Positions 42,500-50,877 of a stretch of 54,542 nucleotides of DNA are shown piece after piece. The notes under the pieces were generated by a model. The model had not been told where the DNA came from and did no database searches. It saw nothing but the letters and a program-made list of their open reading frames with translations. A program made the position numbers and the translations under genes. Source of the DNA: Lentisphaeria bacterium (lineage in GTDB: Bacteria; Verrucomicrobiota; Lentisphaeria; Oligosphaerales; Oligosphaeraceae); assembly GCA_024405215.1 (NCBI GenBank), contig JAKSPB010000022.1:1-54542 (forward strand), given 5' to 3'. Numbering within the stretch: position 1 is the first letter of the stretch; the number at the start of each line of letters is the position of its first letter.

Positions 42500-44173
42500 C
42501 TAGTTGTTTTGCAGGAGTTCCTTGGCGTGTGCGACGGCGGCGGCATCGGTTGCGTCTGCGCCCAGCATCCGTGTGATTTCCAGAATGCGTTCCTTGGCAT
42601 TTAAGGGGCGCATGGCGGTGATGGTGCGGTCTTCCTCCACGCGCTTTTCCACCAGGAACTGCCGGTCGCCGGCAGCGGCGATAAGCGGCAGGTGCGTAAT
42701 GGAGAAGACCTGGTGTTTCTTGCCGACCGCATGGAGTTCTTCGGCGACGGCTGCGGCAGTTCTTCCTCCGATGTTGGCGTCAATTTCGTCAAAGACCAGC
42801 ACGGGAACGTCATCCACGTCGGATAGGACAGTCTTGATGGCCAGCATGACGCGTGCGACTTCTCCGGAGGAGGCTGCCAGCCGCAGTGGGGCGATGGGTT
42901 CGCCAAGATTGGGGGCAAAGAAGAACTCCACGGCATCGGCGCCAGTGGCGCCTGGCGCGGCTTCCGCGACGCGCACTTCGAAGAGCGCCTTCTGGAAGCC
43001 AAGATTCTGGAGTTTCGCGGTAATGGCAGGGGCCAGCGCGTCGGCAGAGGCTTTTCGTTGGGCGGTCAGGCGTTTGCAGGCATCGAGATGCTTTTTGACG
43101 GCTGTCGCTTCCTTTTCCTGCAGGGCCTCCAGGTCCGCAGCGCGGCTGGCTGCCTTGGCCAGGCGTGTACGCAGACGCTCAGCTGTCGCGAGGACATCTT
43201 CCAGAGTGGCGCCGTAGCGTCGTTTCAACTTTTGGATCAACTCGATGCGGTCATTCATTTCCTGAAGGGCCTCGCCGTCGAAATCCAGGGTCCCCGCATA
43301 GTTCTCCAATTCGTATCCCAGGTCGCTCAAATCATTGGAAATGCCGTCCAGGCGATTCTGGAACTCCTCGCCTTTGGCGGGATCCAGCTGGGCGAGCTCC
43401 TCGGCTTGGCGGATCCAGGGGACCAGGATGTCCACCAGGGAATTGTCTCCCTGGGAGAGTCCCTGCGCAAGGGAGCCCGCCAGGGATTGGAGCCGCGCGG
43501 CATTGGCCACCAGGCGGTGCCGTTCCAGAAGTTCCTCCTCCTCGTTGGCCGTGAGTCCTGCGTCGTCAATCTCTTTGAGCTGATGTGCGAAGAGCGCCTG
43601 CTCTTCGGGGTTCAGTCCATCCTGCTGGAGGTCGGCCAGCGCTTTCCGCGTGGCAATGACCTCGCGCCAGGCGGCGGAGACTTCCTGAAGGAGCGTGTCG
43701 TCGCCGCAGTAGAGATCCAGGAGCCGGAGTTGCTTGGCGGGCGCCAGAAGGGAGTGGCTTTCGTTGGGACCATGGATGTCAATGAGGAGTTCCCCGAACT
43801 CTTTCAGGATGGCTGCCGTGACAGGAGAGCCGTTGATGAAGGCGCGGGAGCCGCTTTCGGTGACCGTCCGCCGCAGGAGAAGGCGTCCGTCCTCCACAGG
43901 CGGAAGGCCATACTGATCCAGTTTCGCTTCCAGGCTTTCTTTCACTGCGGGATGCCACATGGGGACGACGAAGGAGCCGGCGACTTCGCAGGAGGCGGCG
44001 CCGCGTCGGATGAGAGACGCAGGGGCGCGTGCGCCCGCCAGGAGCTTCAAGGCACCCAGGATCAGCGATTTTCCTGCGCCGGTCTCTCCGGTGACCGTGA
44101 GGAATCCGGGAGCGAAGTCCAGCTGCAATTCGGTGACAAGCACCAGGTTTCGGATGAAAAGGGACTCCAGCAT
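42500..44173 (-). CDS. recN: DNA repair protein RecN
   Basis: A 557-aa SMC-like ATPase for double-strand break repair. The Walker A motif VTGETGAGKSLILGAL is near the N-terminus and the Walker B/D-loop region VPVLVFDEIDANIGG near the C-terminus, separated by coiled coils (about 160-370). Start ATG 44173 (MLESLFIRNLVLV) matches the family; the upstream extension of the frame does not. Codon use is ordinary. It lies upstream of the TPR lipoprotein and dnaG on the same strand. Confidence 0.95.
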   Translation of the reverse strand: MLESLFIRNLVLVTELQLDFAPGFLTVTGETGAGKSLILGALKLLAGARAPASLIRRGAASCEVAGSFVVPMWHPAVKESLEAKLDQYGLPPVEDGRLLLRRTVTESGSRAFINGSPVTAAILKEFGELLIDIHGPNESHSLLAPAKQLRLLDLYCGDDTLLQEVSAAWREVIATRKALADLQQDGLNPEEQALFAHQLKEIDDAGLTANEEEELLERHRLVANAARLQSLAGSLAQGLSQGDNSLVDILVPWIRQAEELAQLDPAKGEEFQNRLDGISNDLSDLGYELENYAGTLDFDGEALQEMNDRIELIQKLKRRYGATLEDVLATAERLRTRLAKAASRAADLEALQEKEATAVKKHLDACKRLTAQRKASADALAPAITAKLQNLGFQKALFEVRVAEAAPGATGADAVEFFFAPNLGEPIAPLRLAASSGEVARVMLAIKTVLSDVDDVPVLVFDEIDANIGGRTAAAVAEELHAVGKKHQVFSITHLPLIAAAGDRQFLVEKRVEEDRTITAMRPLNAKERILEITRMLGADATDAAAVAHAKELLQNN

Positions 44174-44267
44174 GGGAGGATTGCGATGTGTTTCGCCAAT
44201 ACACAAAATCCCAATGGCCATTTTGCGGGCGGCCATTGGGAAATTGTTTCGAAAACGCGAGGAAGGG

Positions 44268-45077
44268 CTACTTGTTGCCTTCGGCCAGGCCGTTCTCGGT
44301 CATGTACTTGTAGCTCTGCTCAATGGCGGTCCACATGTCGATGTTGCAGTAGTCCAGCTCGACGATGACGGCTTCCACCTGGGCGGGGGCGGCCTTGATC
44401 AGCTCGGGGATGGGCAGGGTGCCGGTGCCAAGAGGCAGCAGATCGATCTTCTGGTCCAGCAGGCCGTTCTTGTATCCGGCTTCGCCTTCTGCCTGCTTCT
44501 GCTCGCAGATGCCGTCCTTCATGTGGAGGAGGATGGTCTTGTCGGCGAACTTCTTCAGCATTTCGACGGGATCTTCCTTGCCGTAGTTGGTGGACCAGAA
44601 GCAGTCCATCTGGATCTTCACGTCGGCGGGGATCATTTCGCGGTAGATTTCGTAGGCGAGGCGTCCGTCGAAGCGCTGGAACTCGAACCAGTGGTTGTGC
44701 TGGAAGAGCTCATAGCCGTTGCGATGCAGGATCTCGTAGATCTTGCAGGTGTTCTCGGCGGTCTCCTTGATGGCGTCCAGGTCCTTGAAACTTCCCGTGC
44801 CATAGCCGCAGACGACGCGCTTCAGGCCCAGTTCATCGGCGATGTCCATGCACTCGGCCACGTTGTTGATGCTTCCGGCCCAGGGAGTATGGCTGGAGAC
44901 CATGTCCATGCCCAGGTCGTTGATGATCTTGCGGAACTCGCGGGGGCGGATGTCGAAGCATCCGGCGGGCTAGACCAGTTTCTAGCCGATCTGGGCCACG
45001 CGCTTCAGAACGCCCAAAAAGTCTTTTTGCGAGTATTCACGGAGGGAATAGAGCTGAACGCCAAGAGGAAGAGTCAT
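44268..45077 (-). pseudogene. Sugar phosphate isomerase/epimerase with two in-frame UAG codons
   Basis: Translating from ATG 45077 gives a full-length (269-aa) TIM-barrel isomerase/epimerase of the xylose-isomerase-like type, except for TAG at codons 32 (44972-44970 is codon 36; 44984-44982 is codon 32). By family pattern these replace Tyr and Glu in an IGYKxVExAG-like strand; each needs one base change. The rest is intact, including likely metal ligands (Glu in NHWFEFQ, Asp in QMDCFW, His in LLHMKDG and Glu in VIVELDY) and a normal C-terminus, and no frameshift is seen. Codons are strongly C-ending as in highly expressed genes. TAG is an ordinary stop in many genes here, so code change is unlikely. 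Either recent inactivation, readthrough, or an assembly error. Confidence 0.8.
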
Positions 45078-45156
45078 GTTTCTTTAGTAAAGAATCGGGG
45101 ACTGGATGAAGGATGAGACGGAGATAGGGAAAAATTCTCCATTAGATAAAAGACTA

Positions 45157-45184
45157 AATATAACTATTTTTGAACAAGTATCAA
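45157..45184 (-). promoter_or_regulatory. Sigma70-type promoter of the interrupted isomerase gene
   Basis: On the minus strand TTGATA (45184-45179) and TATATT (45162-45157) are 16 bp apart, about 80 bp before ATG 45077. A preserved promoter argues that inactivation of the gene is recent, or that it is still expressed. Confidence 0.55.
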
Positions 45185-45327
45185 GTATTGTCGTATGGAA
45201 AAAGGAAATATTGAAGTTGAAATGTGGGAAGACATCGCCAGTATGAAAACTTTGCTTTATATTGGACGGGTTTCGTTTTTTTGAGGGACTTGATCATTTC
45301 CTTTTCGCCTTTTATTCTTCGGTTGCC

Positions 45328-46524
45328 ATGAAAGTCGCGCCCCGTCTTACATCCTTTTTGGGACGACTCAAGTTGTCCATCTTCTCCGCGCTGGCTCGGA
45401 TGATATACCATCGTCGTCGGAGCGAGAAGGTGATCATCTTTGAAAGCAACAGTGATTTTTCGGATAATCCGCGGGCGTTGTTTGACTATATGGTCCAACA
45501 AGGACTGGACAAGAAATACCAGCTGGTATGGATTGTGAAGGACATGGAGGTTGTCAAACCGTTCCGGCAAGAGTATCCGAACGTTCTCTTCATTCCTTTC
45601 CATCGGAGTGGGTTGAATGCAGGCTATCTCCTGATGATGTATTATTTCTCCATTGCCAGTTTCGCCTTCTATTCCCACAAGCTGATTGGTATTCCGTATA
45701 AAAAGAGTCAGGTGCGTGTATTCATGACACACGCTGCCGTGCCGGTCAAGGATTCCCGCGACCAGTTCTGGCCCGCAGACCAGAATACGTATATCCTTTC
45801 CACATCCGAATTTGCCGCGTATTATCGCTGCCTTTCCTTCCGGGGCGGGATTGAACGCTGCCGTTTCCTCGGCTTTCCGAGAAACGACAAGCTCTTTCTG
45901 GACGGCACTGAGCTGAAAAAGCGTCTTAAGCTGGATAGATTCCGTAAGCTTATTCTCTGGATGCCGACCTTCAAGCATTCTACGGGACATCGAGATGATT
46001 TTCATTCTAAGGAGAAGAAGGACATCTCTTTGCTGACCGCGGAGAATTTGGCTGTCGTCAATGAGTGTCTTGCACAAGCGAACATTGGTTTGGTCATAAA
46101 GTTCCATCCCGCACAGAATCTGAAATTTGTGGAAGATGTGAACATGAGCCATATTGTTACGATTGACAACAAGAAGCTGATATCCTTGAATCTGCCTCTC
46201 TATACGTTGCTCGGTTGCGCCGATGCCTTGATGACGGACTTTTCTTCTGTCTATTTCGATTATCTCCTCCTGGACAAGCCATTGGCCTTTGAATTGACGG
46301 ACAAGGAGTCCTATGCTTCCGGAATTGGTTTCCTCATGGAGGAGCCTCTGGATTTCATGCCAGGGAGCAAGATCTTTTCGCTTCAGGACCTGCTGAAGTT
46401 TATTCATGACCTGGATGAGTCTCGCGATCCATTCCGCAAGGAGCGTGAGATTCTTCGTTGGAAGACACACAACCATCTGGACGGCGATGCGTCTCGGCGC
46501 ATTGTCGAATATTTGAAGCTTTAG
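45328..46524 (+). CDS. TagF-like CDP-glycerol glycerophosphotransferase
   Basis: A ~398-aa protein of the CDP-glycerol:poly(glycerophosphate) glycerophosphotransferase family, which adds glycerol-phosphate to surface polymers. Diagnostic parts are VRVFMTHAAVPVKD (the usual HG-x-P-x-K region, here HAAVPVK), FLGFPRNDKLF, IKFHPAQN and ALMTDFSSVYFDYLLLDKPLAF (the TD-S-S-x-x-FDY motif). It is followed after 13 bp by the TagD-like cytidylyltransferase, so the two form a donor-plus-transferase pair. ATG 45328 is a cautious start; a TTG at 45262 is in frame and no clear ribosome binding site decides. Codon use is more AT-ending than neighbours, suggesting transfer. Confidence 0.85.
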   Translation: MKVAPRLTSFLGRLKLSIFSALARMIYHRRRSEKVIIFESNSDFSDNPRALFDYMVQQGLDKKYQLVWIVKDMEVVKPFRQEYPNVLFIPFHRSGLNAGYLLMMYYFSIASFAFYSHKLIGIPYKKSQVRVFMTHAAVPVKDSRDQFWPADQNTYILSTSEFAAYYRCLSFRGGIERCRFLGFPRNDKLFLDGTELKKRLKLDRFRKLILWMPTFKHSTGHRDDFHSKEKKDISLLTAENLAVVNECLAQANIGLVIKFHPAQNLKFVEDVNMSHIVTIDNKKLISLNLPLYTLLGCADALMTDFSSVYFDYLLLDKPLAFELTDKESYASGIGFLMEEPLDFMPGSKIFSLQDLLKFIHDLDESRDPFRKEREILRWKTHNHLDGDASRRIVEYLKL

Positions 46525-46537
46525 GAAACCCCATCGC

Positions 46538-46954
46538 ATGAAGCCATACAAGATTGGCTATACTACAGGCGTCTTTGACATGTTTCATGTCGGGCACTTG
46601 AATATCCTTCGCCAAGCAAAGGAGATGTGTGATTATCTCATTGTTGGCGTCTCTACGGATGAATTATCGGAGCAGTCAAAGCACAAGCGTCCTGTCATTC
46701 CGTATGAAGAACGCGTGGCGATTGTGTCGGCGATTCGCTATGTGGACCAAGTCGTCCCGCAGGAAACCAAGGACAAGTTTGCCGCTTTTGAGAAATATCA
46801 TTTTGATGCGATGTTCGTTGGCGACGACTGGAAGGGCTCAGAGTTGTTCAACAAATACGAGGCGATGCTGAAGCCCCTTGGGTGCACTGTAGTCTATTTT
46901 TCCTATACTCAGGGAACGTCATCCACGATTCTCCGGGAGAAACTCCTGAGCTGA
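46538..46954 (+). CDS. tagD: Glycerol-3-phosphate cytidylyltransferase (TagD-like)
   Basis: A 138-aa nucleotidyltransferase that makes CDP-glycerol from CTP and glycerol-3-phosphate. HVGHLNILRQAK carries the HxGH motif, GDDWKGS the substrate loop and QGTSSTILRE the RTxGISTT-like C-terminal motif. Length equals that of B. subtilis TagD (129-132). It supplies the donor for the TagF-like enzyme just upstream. Lower GC than the facing genes. Teichoic-acid genes are unexpected in a Gram-negative; here they more likely serve a glycerol-phosphate-modified capsule or LPS. Confidence 0.92.
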   Translation: MKPYKIGYTTGVFDMFHVGHLNILRQAKEMCDYLIVGVSTDELSEQSKHKRPVIPYEERVAIVSAIRYVDQVVPQETKDKFAAFEKYHFDAMFVGDDWKGSELFNKYEAMLKPLGCTVVYFSYTQGTSSTILREKLLS

Positions 46955-46969
46955 TTTTGGCGGGGGGCG

Positions 46970-47791
46970 CTATTTTCCCCGGCGAAGACGTTTGGAGAGC
47001 GCCTTTTCAATGCCGTGATAGAAGGCAAGGTGCTGCGCCGGAGTGAAGTCCGCCTGGGTGACGTATGCCTCCAGAATGTCCTGCCACTCTTCGCGCTGGA
47101 TTCGGTTGTGCTTGGAATTCAGCAGGAAGAATCCGGCGGAGACCATGTTGCGGATGGCGCCCGAGAGGTTTCGTCGAGGATATTTCTGGGTGCGGTCGTT
47201 GTCGATATAGCAGAATCCATCTTGTCCCGGCTGCCAGAAGTAGTTTCCTGGATGGCAGTCGCCGTGGACAAAGCCCGCCTGGTGGAGCTTCGCCAGTTCC
47301 TGGCCGATGCGTGCGAGCATCTCGTGGCGCTCCGCTTCATTCAGCCTGGGCAGTCCGTCGTCTCCCGTCAGCCAGTTGCTGACCAGACGCCCCGGGGCGG
47401 CGACGGTGATGACCAGGTCGGTGGGATTGCCCAGGAAGCCTCCTTCGCGTTTGCGGGCGGCCAAGAGGACTTTCGGGCAGAGGAAACCTGCTTCGCCCAG
47501 TTCTCTGGAGATATTCAGGATGTGGAAGGCCCGGGAGGAACGAAGACGCCACTTCAAGGAAGCGAGGAAGGTCTGATGCTGGTCGCCGATGCCGCGGAGG
47601 GTCTTGATGTACCAGGACGGCTTGTTGTCCGGGCGCTGGTAGAGGGCGATTGTTCTCAAGGGGAAGTCCTTGATGATTTTCGTGGTGTGCTCCTGGAGCC
47701 ACTGATCCAGGGAGGTGTCGGCGAGTTCGTGGCAGTCGTCCAAAACGAATCCCTGCCATTTGTCTGCCTGAAAGGGGAGATAGGTGCTCAT
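46970..47791 (-). CDS. LPS-kinase-like (Kdo/WaaP family) protein 1
   Basis: A 273-aa protein with the minimal protein-kinase-like fold of LPS core kinases. FVHGDCHPGNYFW gives the catalytic Asp and metal-binding Asn; GFCYIDNDRTQKY gives the second metal Asp. The N-terminal lobe has a Lys in SWYIKTLRGI. These enzymes phosphorylate sugars of the LPS core (WaaP/KdkA) at the inner membrane surface. The ATG overlaps the stop codon of the upstream glycosyltransferase (ATGA), which indicates coupling. It is about 40% similar in plan to the 49738 gene; the pair probably arose by duplication. Confidence 0.82.
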   Translation of the reverse strand: MSTYLPFQADKWQGFVLDDCHELADTSLDQWLQEHTTKIIKDFPLRTIALYQRPDNKPSWYIKTLRGIGDQHQTFLASLKWRLRSSRAFHILNISRELGEAGFLCPKVLLAARKREGGFLGNPTDLVITVAAPGRLVSNWLTGDDGLPRLNEAERHEMLARIGQELAKLHQAGFVHGDCHPGNYFWQPGQDGFCYIDNDRTQKYPRRNLSGAIRNMVSAGFFLLNSKHNRIQREEWQDILEAYVTQADFTPAQHLAFYHGIEKALSKRLRRGK

Positions 47792-48918
47792 GGGGCTTTG
47801 TCCTCCAGAAGTTTTACGACGAAGGGCGCCCGACCGCAGAAGTCGTTCTGGTCGCCGAATGCTCGTGTGGCGGCCTTCCGCGCCGGCAGAGTGTCCAGAG
47901 ACCGGAGCAGGGCCAGGTCCAGGTCTGGCTGGTTGAAGGGCTCCGGCAAAACAGGATTTCCCGCCGGGGCGATGATCGGCGCGAATCCGCAGACTGCGGT
48001 GCAGATGACGGGCAGTCCGTTGGCGATTGCCTCGACGAGCACGGAGCCGGCGCCTTCGGATCGGGCAGGATGAAGCATCAGGTCGGCGGCGAGATAGAGG
48101 CCGCCCACGCTGTCCCGCGGTGGCAGGGCGGTGACTTCCTCCGGAGACAGGCCGCATTTCTGCGCCAGGGCGTGGAATTTTGCGGGGTCGTTCCGCCCGA
48201 TCAGCACGAAATGGCATTGACGCCGGCGTTCCGCAGGAAGATGGGCCATGGCCAGCAATGCGCGATCCACGCCTTTCAGCTGGAAACTGGAACTGACGGC
48301 CAGGAGAAGAATGGTGTCGTCGGAAAGGCCAAGGGCCTGGCGTTCCTGACGGCGGAGTTCCTGCCGACGGGATTCTTCTGTAGGCGGGAGGCTGCCGCCG
48401 TCCATGTCTGGCGGCAGGAGGACGAAATGTTCGGCGGGAAGTCCATAGACTTCCTGAAAATCCTGAATCTGCCGCTGGCTGATGACAAGCACTTTCCGTG
48501 TTTCCGGGGAAAGAAGGGTCGCCTTTTCCTGGGCGAGCAAAGCGCGGTAGCGTGGGAAGAGCGTCCGTGCCAGCCAACAGTGCTTGCGGCTTACGGCCTT
48601 TGCCATGCACTCGTCGCCCGCAAAATAGAATTTCGCGCCGGGGATGCGGTTCATGGCGAGTTCGCTGTCGTAGCCATGGGAACGCTCCTGGGCGACAAGG
48701 CGGGAAAATTCCGCCATCTTCGCCATGTTGCTCCAGGCGTGCAGGGGAGGAGTCAGGCGGATTTCCAGTCGCGGGCAGGCGGGCGTCTCGCCTTCCCAGC
48801 GTGTCGTCAGAAAGACGACTTCATGGCCGGCACGGCAGGCGGCCATGGCGATGCGCAAGGCGTCTTTCTGCAGTCCTCCCGTAGGGAAATAGCGGAAGAT
48901 GGAGAGCAGAATGCGCAT
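47788..48918 (-). CDS. WaaG-like GT4-family glycosyltransferase
   Basis: A 376-aa GT-B glycosyltransferase of family 4. The N-terminal domain opens with FRYFPTGGLQKDALRIA, close to LPS core glucosyltransferase WaaG/RfaG, and the C-terminal nucleotide-sugar site has HPARSEGAGSVLVEAIANGLPVI with the E-x7-E motif. It probably adds a hexose to the LPS inner core. It sits between pyrK (3 bp) and LPS-kinase-like 1 (ATGA overlap). The order kinase-transferase-kinase mirrors waa core clusters. Confidence 0.86.
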   Translation of the reverse strand: MRILLSIFRYFPTGGLQKDALRIAMAACRAGHEVVFLTTRWEGETPACPRLEIRLTPPLHAWSNMAKMAEFSRLVAQERSHGYDSELAMNRIPGAKFYFAGDECMAKAVSRKHCWLARTLFPRYRALLAQEKATLLSPETRKVLVISQRQIQDFQEVYGLPAEHFVLLPPDMDGGSLPPTEESRRQELRRQERQALGLSDDTILLLAVSSSFQLKGVDRALLAMAHLPAERRRQCHFVLIGRNDPAKFHALAQKCGLSPEEVTALPPRDSVGGLYLAADLMLHPARSEGAGSVLVEAIANGLPVICTAVCGFAPIIAPAGNPVLPEPFNQPDLDLALLRSLDTLPARKAATRAFGDQNDFCGRAPFVVKLLEDKAP

Positions 48919-48921
48919 GGG

Positions 48922-49728
48922 CTACCAGAGGATGGTCTCGGCGGGGAAGACGGGGCCTTCCTTGCAGGAGCGAAGATACTTCCAGCCCTCCGGGGTGGTT
49001 TCGTCCTTGACCTTGAGGACACAGCCGAAGCAGGCGCCGACGCCGCAGCACATCCGTTCGTCCAGGCTGACTTCGCAGAGGCTTCCAGGGGCGTTTGCTG
49101 CCGCCATGAGGGCGACGGCCTTCAGCATCGGACGCGGGCCGCAGGCGGCCAGGAAGGCGTCGGGCGAGCTCTTCAGGAGTTCTTCCAGAAGGACGGTGAT
49201 GCGGCCTTGAACGCCCAGGGAGCCGTCGTCGGTGGAGATACGGACTTCGCAACCTAGTTCGGCGAACTCTTTGGCCAGGAGGATGTCGCCTTGGGAGCGC
49301 GCCCCCAGCAGCGCCACAGGCGGCTTGCGGCCGGATTCCACGGCACGCCGTGCGGCGAAGAGCATTGCCGCGCAGCCATAGCCGCCGCCCAGCAGGCAGC
49401 AGTCGCGGTCCTGGGGGAGGGGAGAGAAGCCGTGTCCCAGCGGGCCCATGAGGTCCAGTTCGGCGCCGGGAAGGATGTGCGGCATGGCGTTGGTGCCGGT
49501 GCCGACTACCTTGTAGACCAGGGTCAGCGTGTCGCCTTGGACATCGCAGATGCTGAAGGGGCGTCGCAGGATGTGCCCTTCCAGCTGGGGGACCTGGAGG
49601 TGGATGAACTGGCCGGGCTGTGCGTCCTGGCAGATGGCCGGGGCGTTCAGCCGCATCCGCCAGTAGCTTCCTTGGAGACGTTCATTGGAAAGGACCTGGC
49701 AGGGAATTTGGTGGGGAGCTGTGGACAT
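48922..49728 (-). CDS. pyrK: Dihydroorotate dehydrogenase electron transfer subunit
   Basis: A 268-aa flavin/iron-sulphur protein that passes electrons between NAD(H) and class 1B dihydroorotate dehydrogenase in pyrimidine synthesis. ILRRPFSICDV is the FAD-binding motif, GGGYGCAAMLFAARRA the NAD-binding loop, and MCCGVGACFGCVLKV plus LRSCKEG supply the four [2Fe-2S] Cys. The pyrD partner is not in this window. Its place inside an LPS-decoration operon (9 bp after kinase-like 2) is unexpected and may be coincidental. Confidence 0.92.
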   Translation of the reverse strand: MSTAPHQIPCQVLSNERLQGSYWRMRLNAPAICQDAQPGQFIHLQVPQLEGHILRRPFSICDVQGDTLTLVYKVVGTGTNAMPHILPGAELDLMGPLGHGFSPLPQDRDCCLLGGGYGCAAMLFAARRAVESGRKPPVALLGARSQGDILLAKEFAELGCEVRISTDDGSLGVQGRITVLLEELLKSSPDAFLAACGPRPMLKAVALMAAANAPGSLCEVSLDERMCCGVGACFGCVLKVKDETTPEGWKYLRSCKEGPVFPAETILW

Positions 49729-49737
49729 GGGGACCGA

Positions 49738-50571
49738 TTATTCTTGGGGGAAGGGAGAAAGGGGTGTCTTTTGCCGTTTTTTCCGCAGACGTTCCTGGGC
49801 GGCGGCGAGGATGCTCTGGAGTGCGCTGCCGGATGGCCAGCGGGCGGCCTTGGCATAGTGCTCCAGAAAATGCCTGCTGGCTTCCTCGCCGAAGCGCTTC
49901 AGGATGCTGTACGCCATCTGTGCCAGATTGCGGCGTTGAAGGTGCTTCCGGAGGATGGCGGGAGGCAGCCAGGTGCGATCGTTGTCCAGATAGACCAGTT
50001 GCTTCCGGCTGTCGTCAAAGCATAGGTTGCGGAGAATGCAGTCGCCGTGGACGAAGCCCGCCTGGTGGAGGTTGCGCAGTTCGTCGGCGAGGAATTCCGC
50101 CAATGTGCTGTCCGTGAAGACGTCGGGAAGGACGTCCCAGAGGTTGGGCAGGGGGACTTCGGCGGATACGAAGATGTCCTGGGGGATGCCGCCTACGCGC
50201 CGCCGGACGGCGAGCACGGGCGGCGGGCAGAGGAAGCCCTTCTCCAAGAGCGCCTGGGATGCTTCCCAGGTCTCCAGGGCCCGGGAGGGGCGGCAGACCC
50301 ATTTCAGCCAGGAGAAGAGCTCTTTGCGGTGCATTCCTGCATCCGTGAGGGCGCGGATGTCCTTCAGGTAGATTACGCCCAAGGGAGTGTCTATGCGGCG
50401 GACATCCCGGCTGTCGTAGTGGACAACCATCGTGCCGGGATTGGCGGCCAGCCAGGCGTCAAGCTCATGAAATAGCCTTGCCCAGTCGTCACTGGCGACC
50501 CGCCCGTGCCAGCCGGAGGATTGGAAAGGAAGAGAAGGCATGAAGAAGAGGTGAAGGGGTTGTCTTTTCAT
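49738..50571 (-). CDS. LPS-kinase-like (Kdo/WaaP family) protein 2
   Basis: A ~277-aa member of the same family as 46970-47791. FVHGDCILRNLCFDD carries the catalytic Asp and Asn, and LVYLDNDRTWLPP the metal-binding Asp; a Lys lies in VIYLKDIRAL. The C-terminal end is Lys/Arg-rich. The likely role is phosphorylation of an LPS core sugar. ATG 50571 is used; ATG 50541 is an alternative. It is the first gene of the operon kinase 2 - pyrK - glycosyltransferase - kinase 1, divergent from the pseudopilin gene. Confidence 0.8.
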   Translation of the reverse strand: MKRQPLHLFFMPSLPFQSSGWHGRVASDDWARLFHELDAWLAANPGTMVVHYDSRDVRRIDTPLGVIYLKDIRALTDAGMHRKELFSWLKWVCRPSRALETWEASQALLEKGFLCPPPVLAVRRRVGGIPQDIFVSAEVPLPNLWDVLPDVFTDSTLAEFLADELRNLHQAGFVHGDCILRNLCFDDSRKQLVYLDNDRTWLPPAILRKHLQRRNLAQMAYSILKRFGEEASRHFLEHYAKAARWPSGSALQSILAAAQERLRKKRQKTPLSPFPQE

Positions 50572-50767
50572 AGAATATAATCGGAAAACAGTGGATTGAG
50601 GCGAGTCGAGGAGGGAAATGAAGGGAACATTGCGCCGCCGTGGACTTTTCCTCGAAAAGGCGGTTTTCATAGGGGACGAATGGGGAAAGAGCGCCGCATT
50701 TCAAGACGGTTCTCCGTTGTCTTCCTGATTTGACATAGATTTTGCGCAATAATTCCATGTGTGACGG

Positions 50768-50795
50768 TTGCAAAAAGAAAGCATACGTTTATAAT
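50768..50795 (+). promoter_or_regulatory. Sigma70-type promoter of the pseudopilin gene
   Basis: TTGCAA (50768-50773) and consensus TATAAT (50790-50795) are 16 bp apart, about 80 bp before ATG 50878. The 300-bp gap between the divergent genes holds nothing else recognised. Confidence 0.7.
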
Positions 50796-50877
50796 AAAAG
50801 AAAAGTGCAAGAACCACCTCATGGCGGTATTGAACGGTTGAAATCGCTTCTGGAACCTCAAAAAAGGAAAAAACAAA

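Noticed and set aside
44970-44984. Reassignment of UAG to an amino acid in this organism
   Set aside because: Many intact genes in the window end with TAG, including bamA, rplI, rpsR, rpsF and fucI. No pyrrolysine genes are visible.
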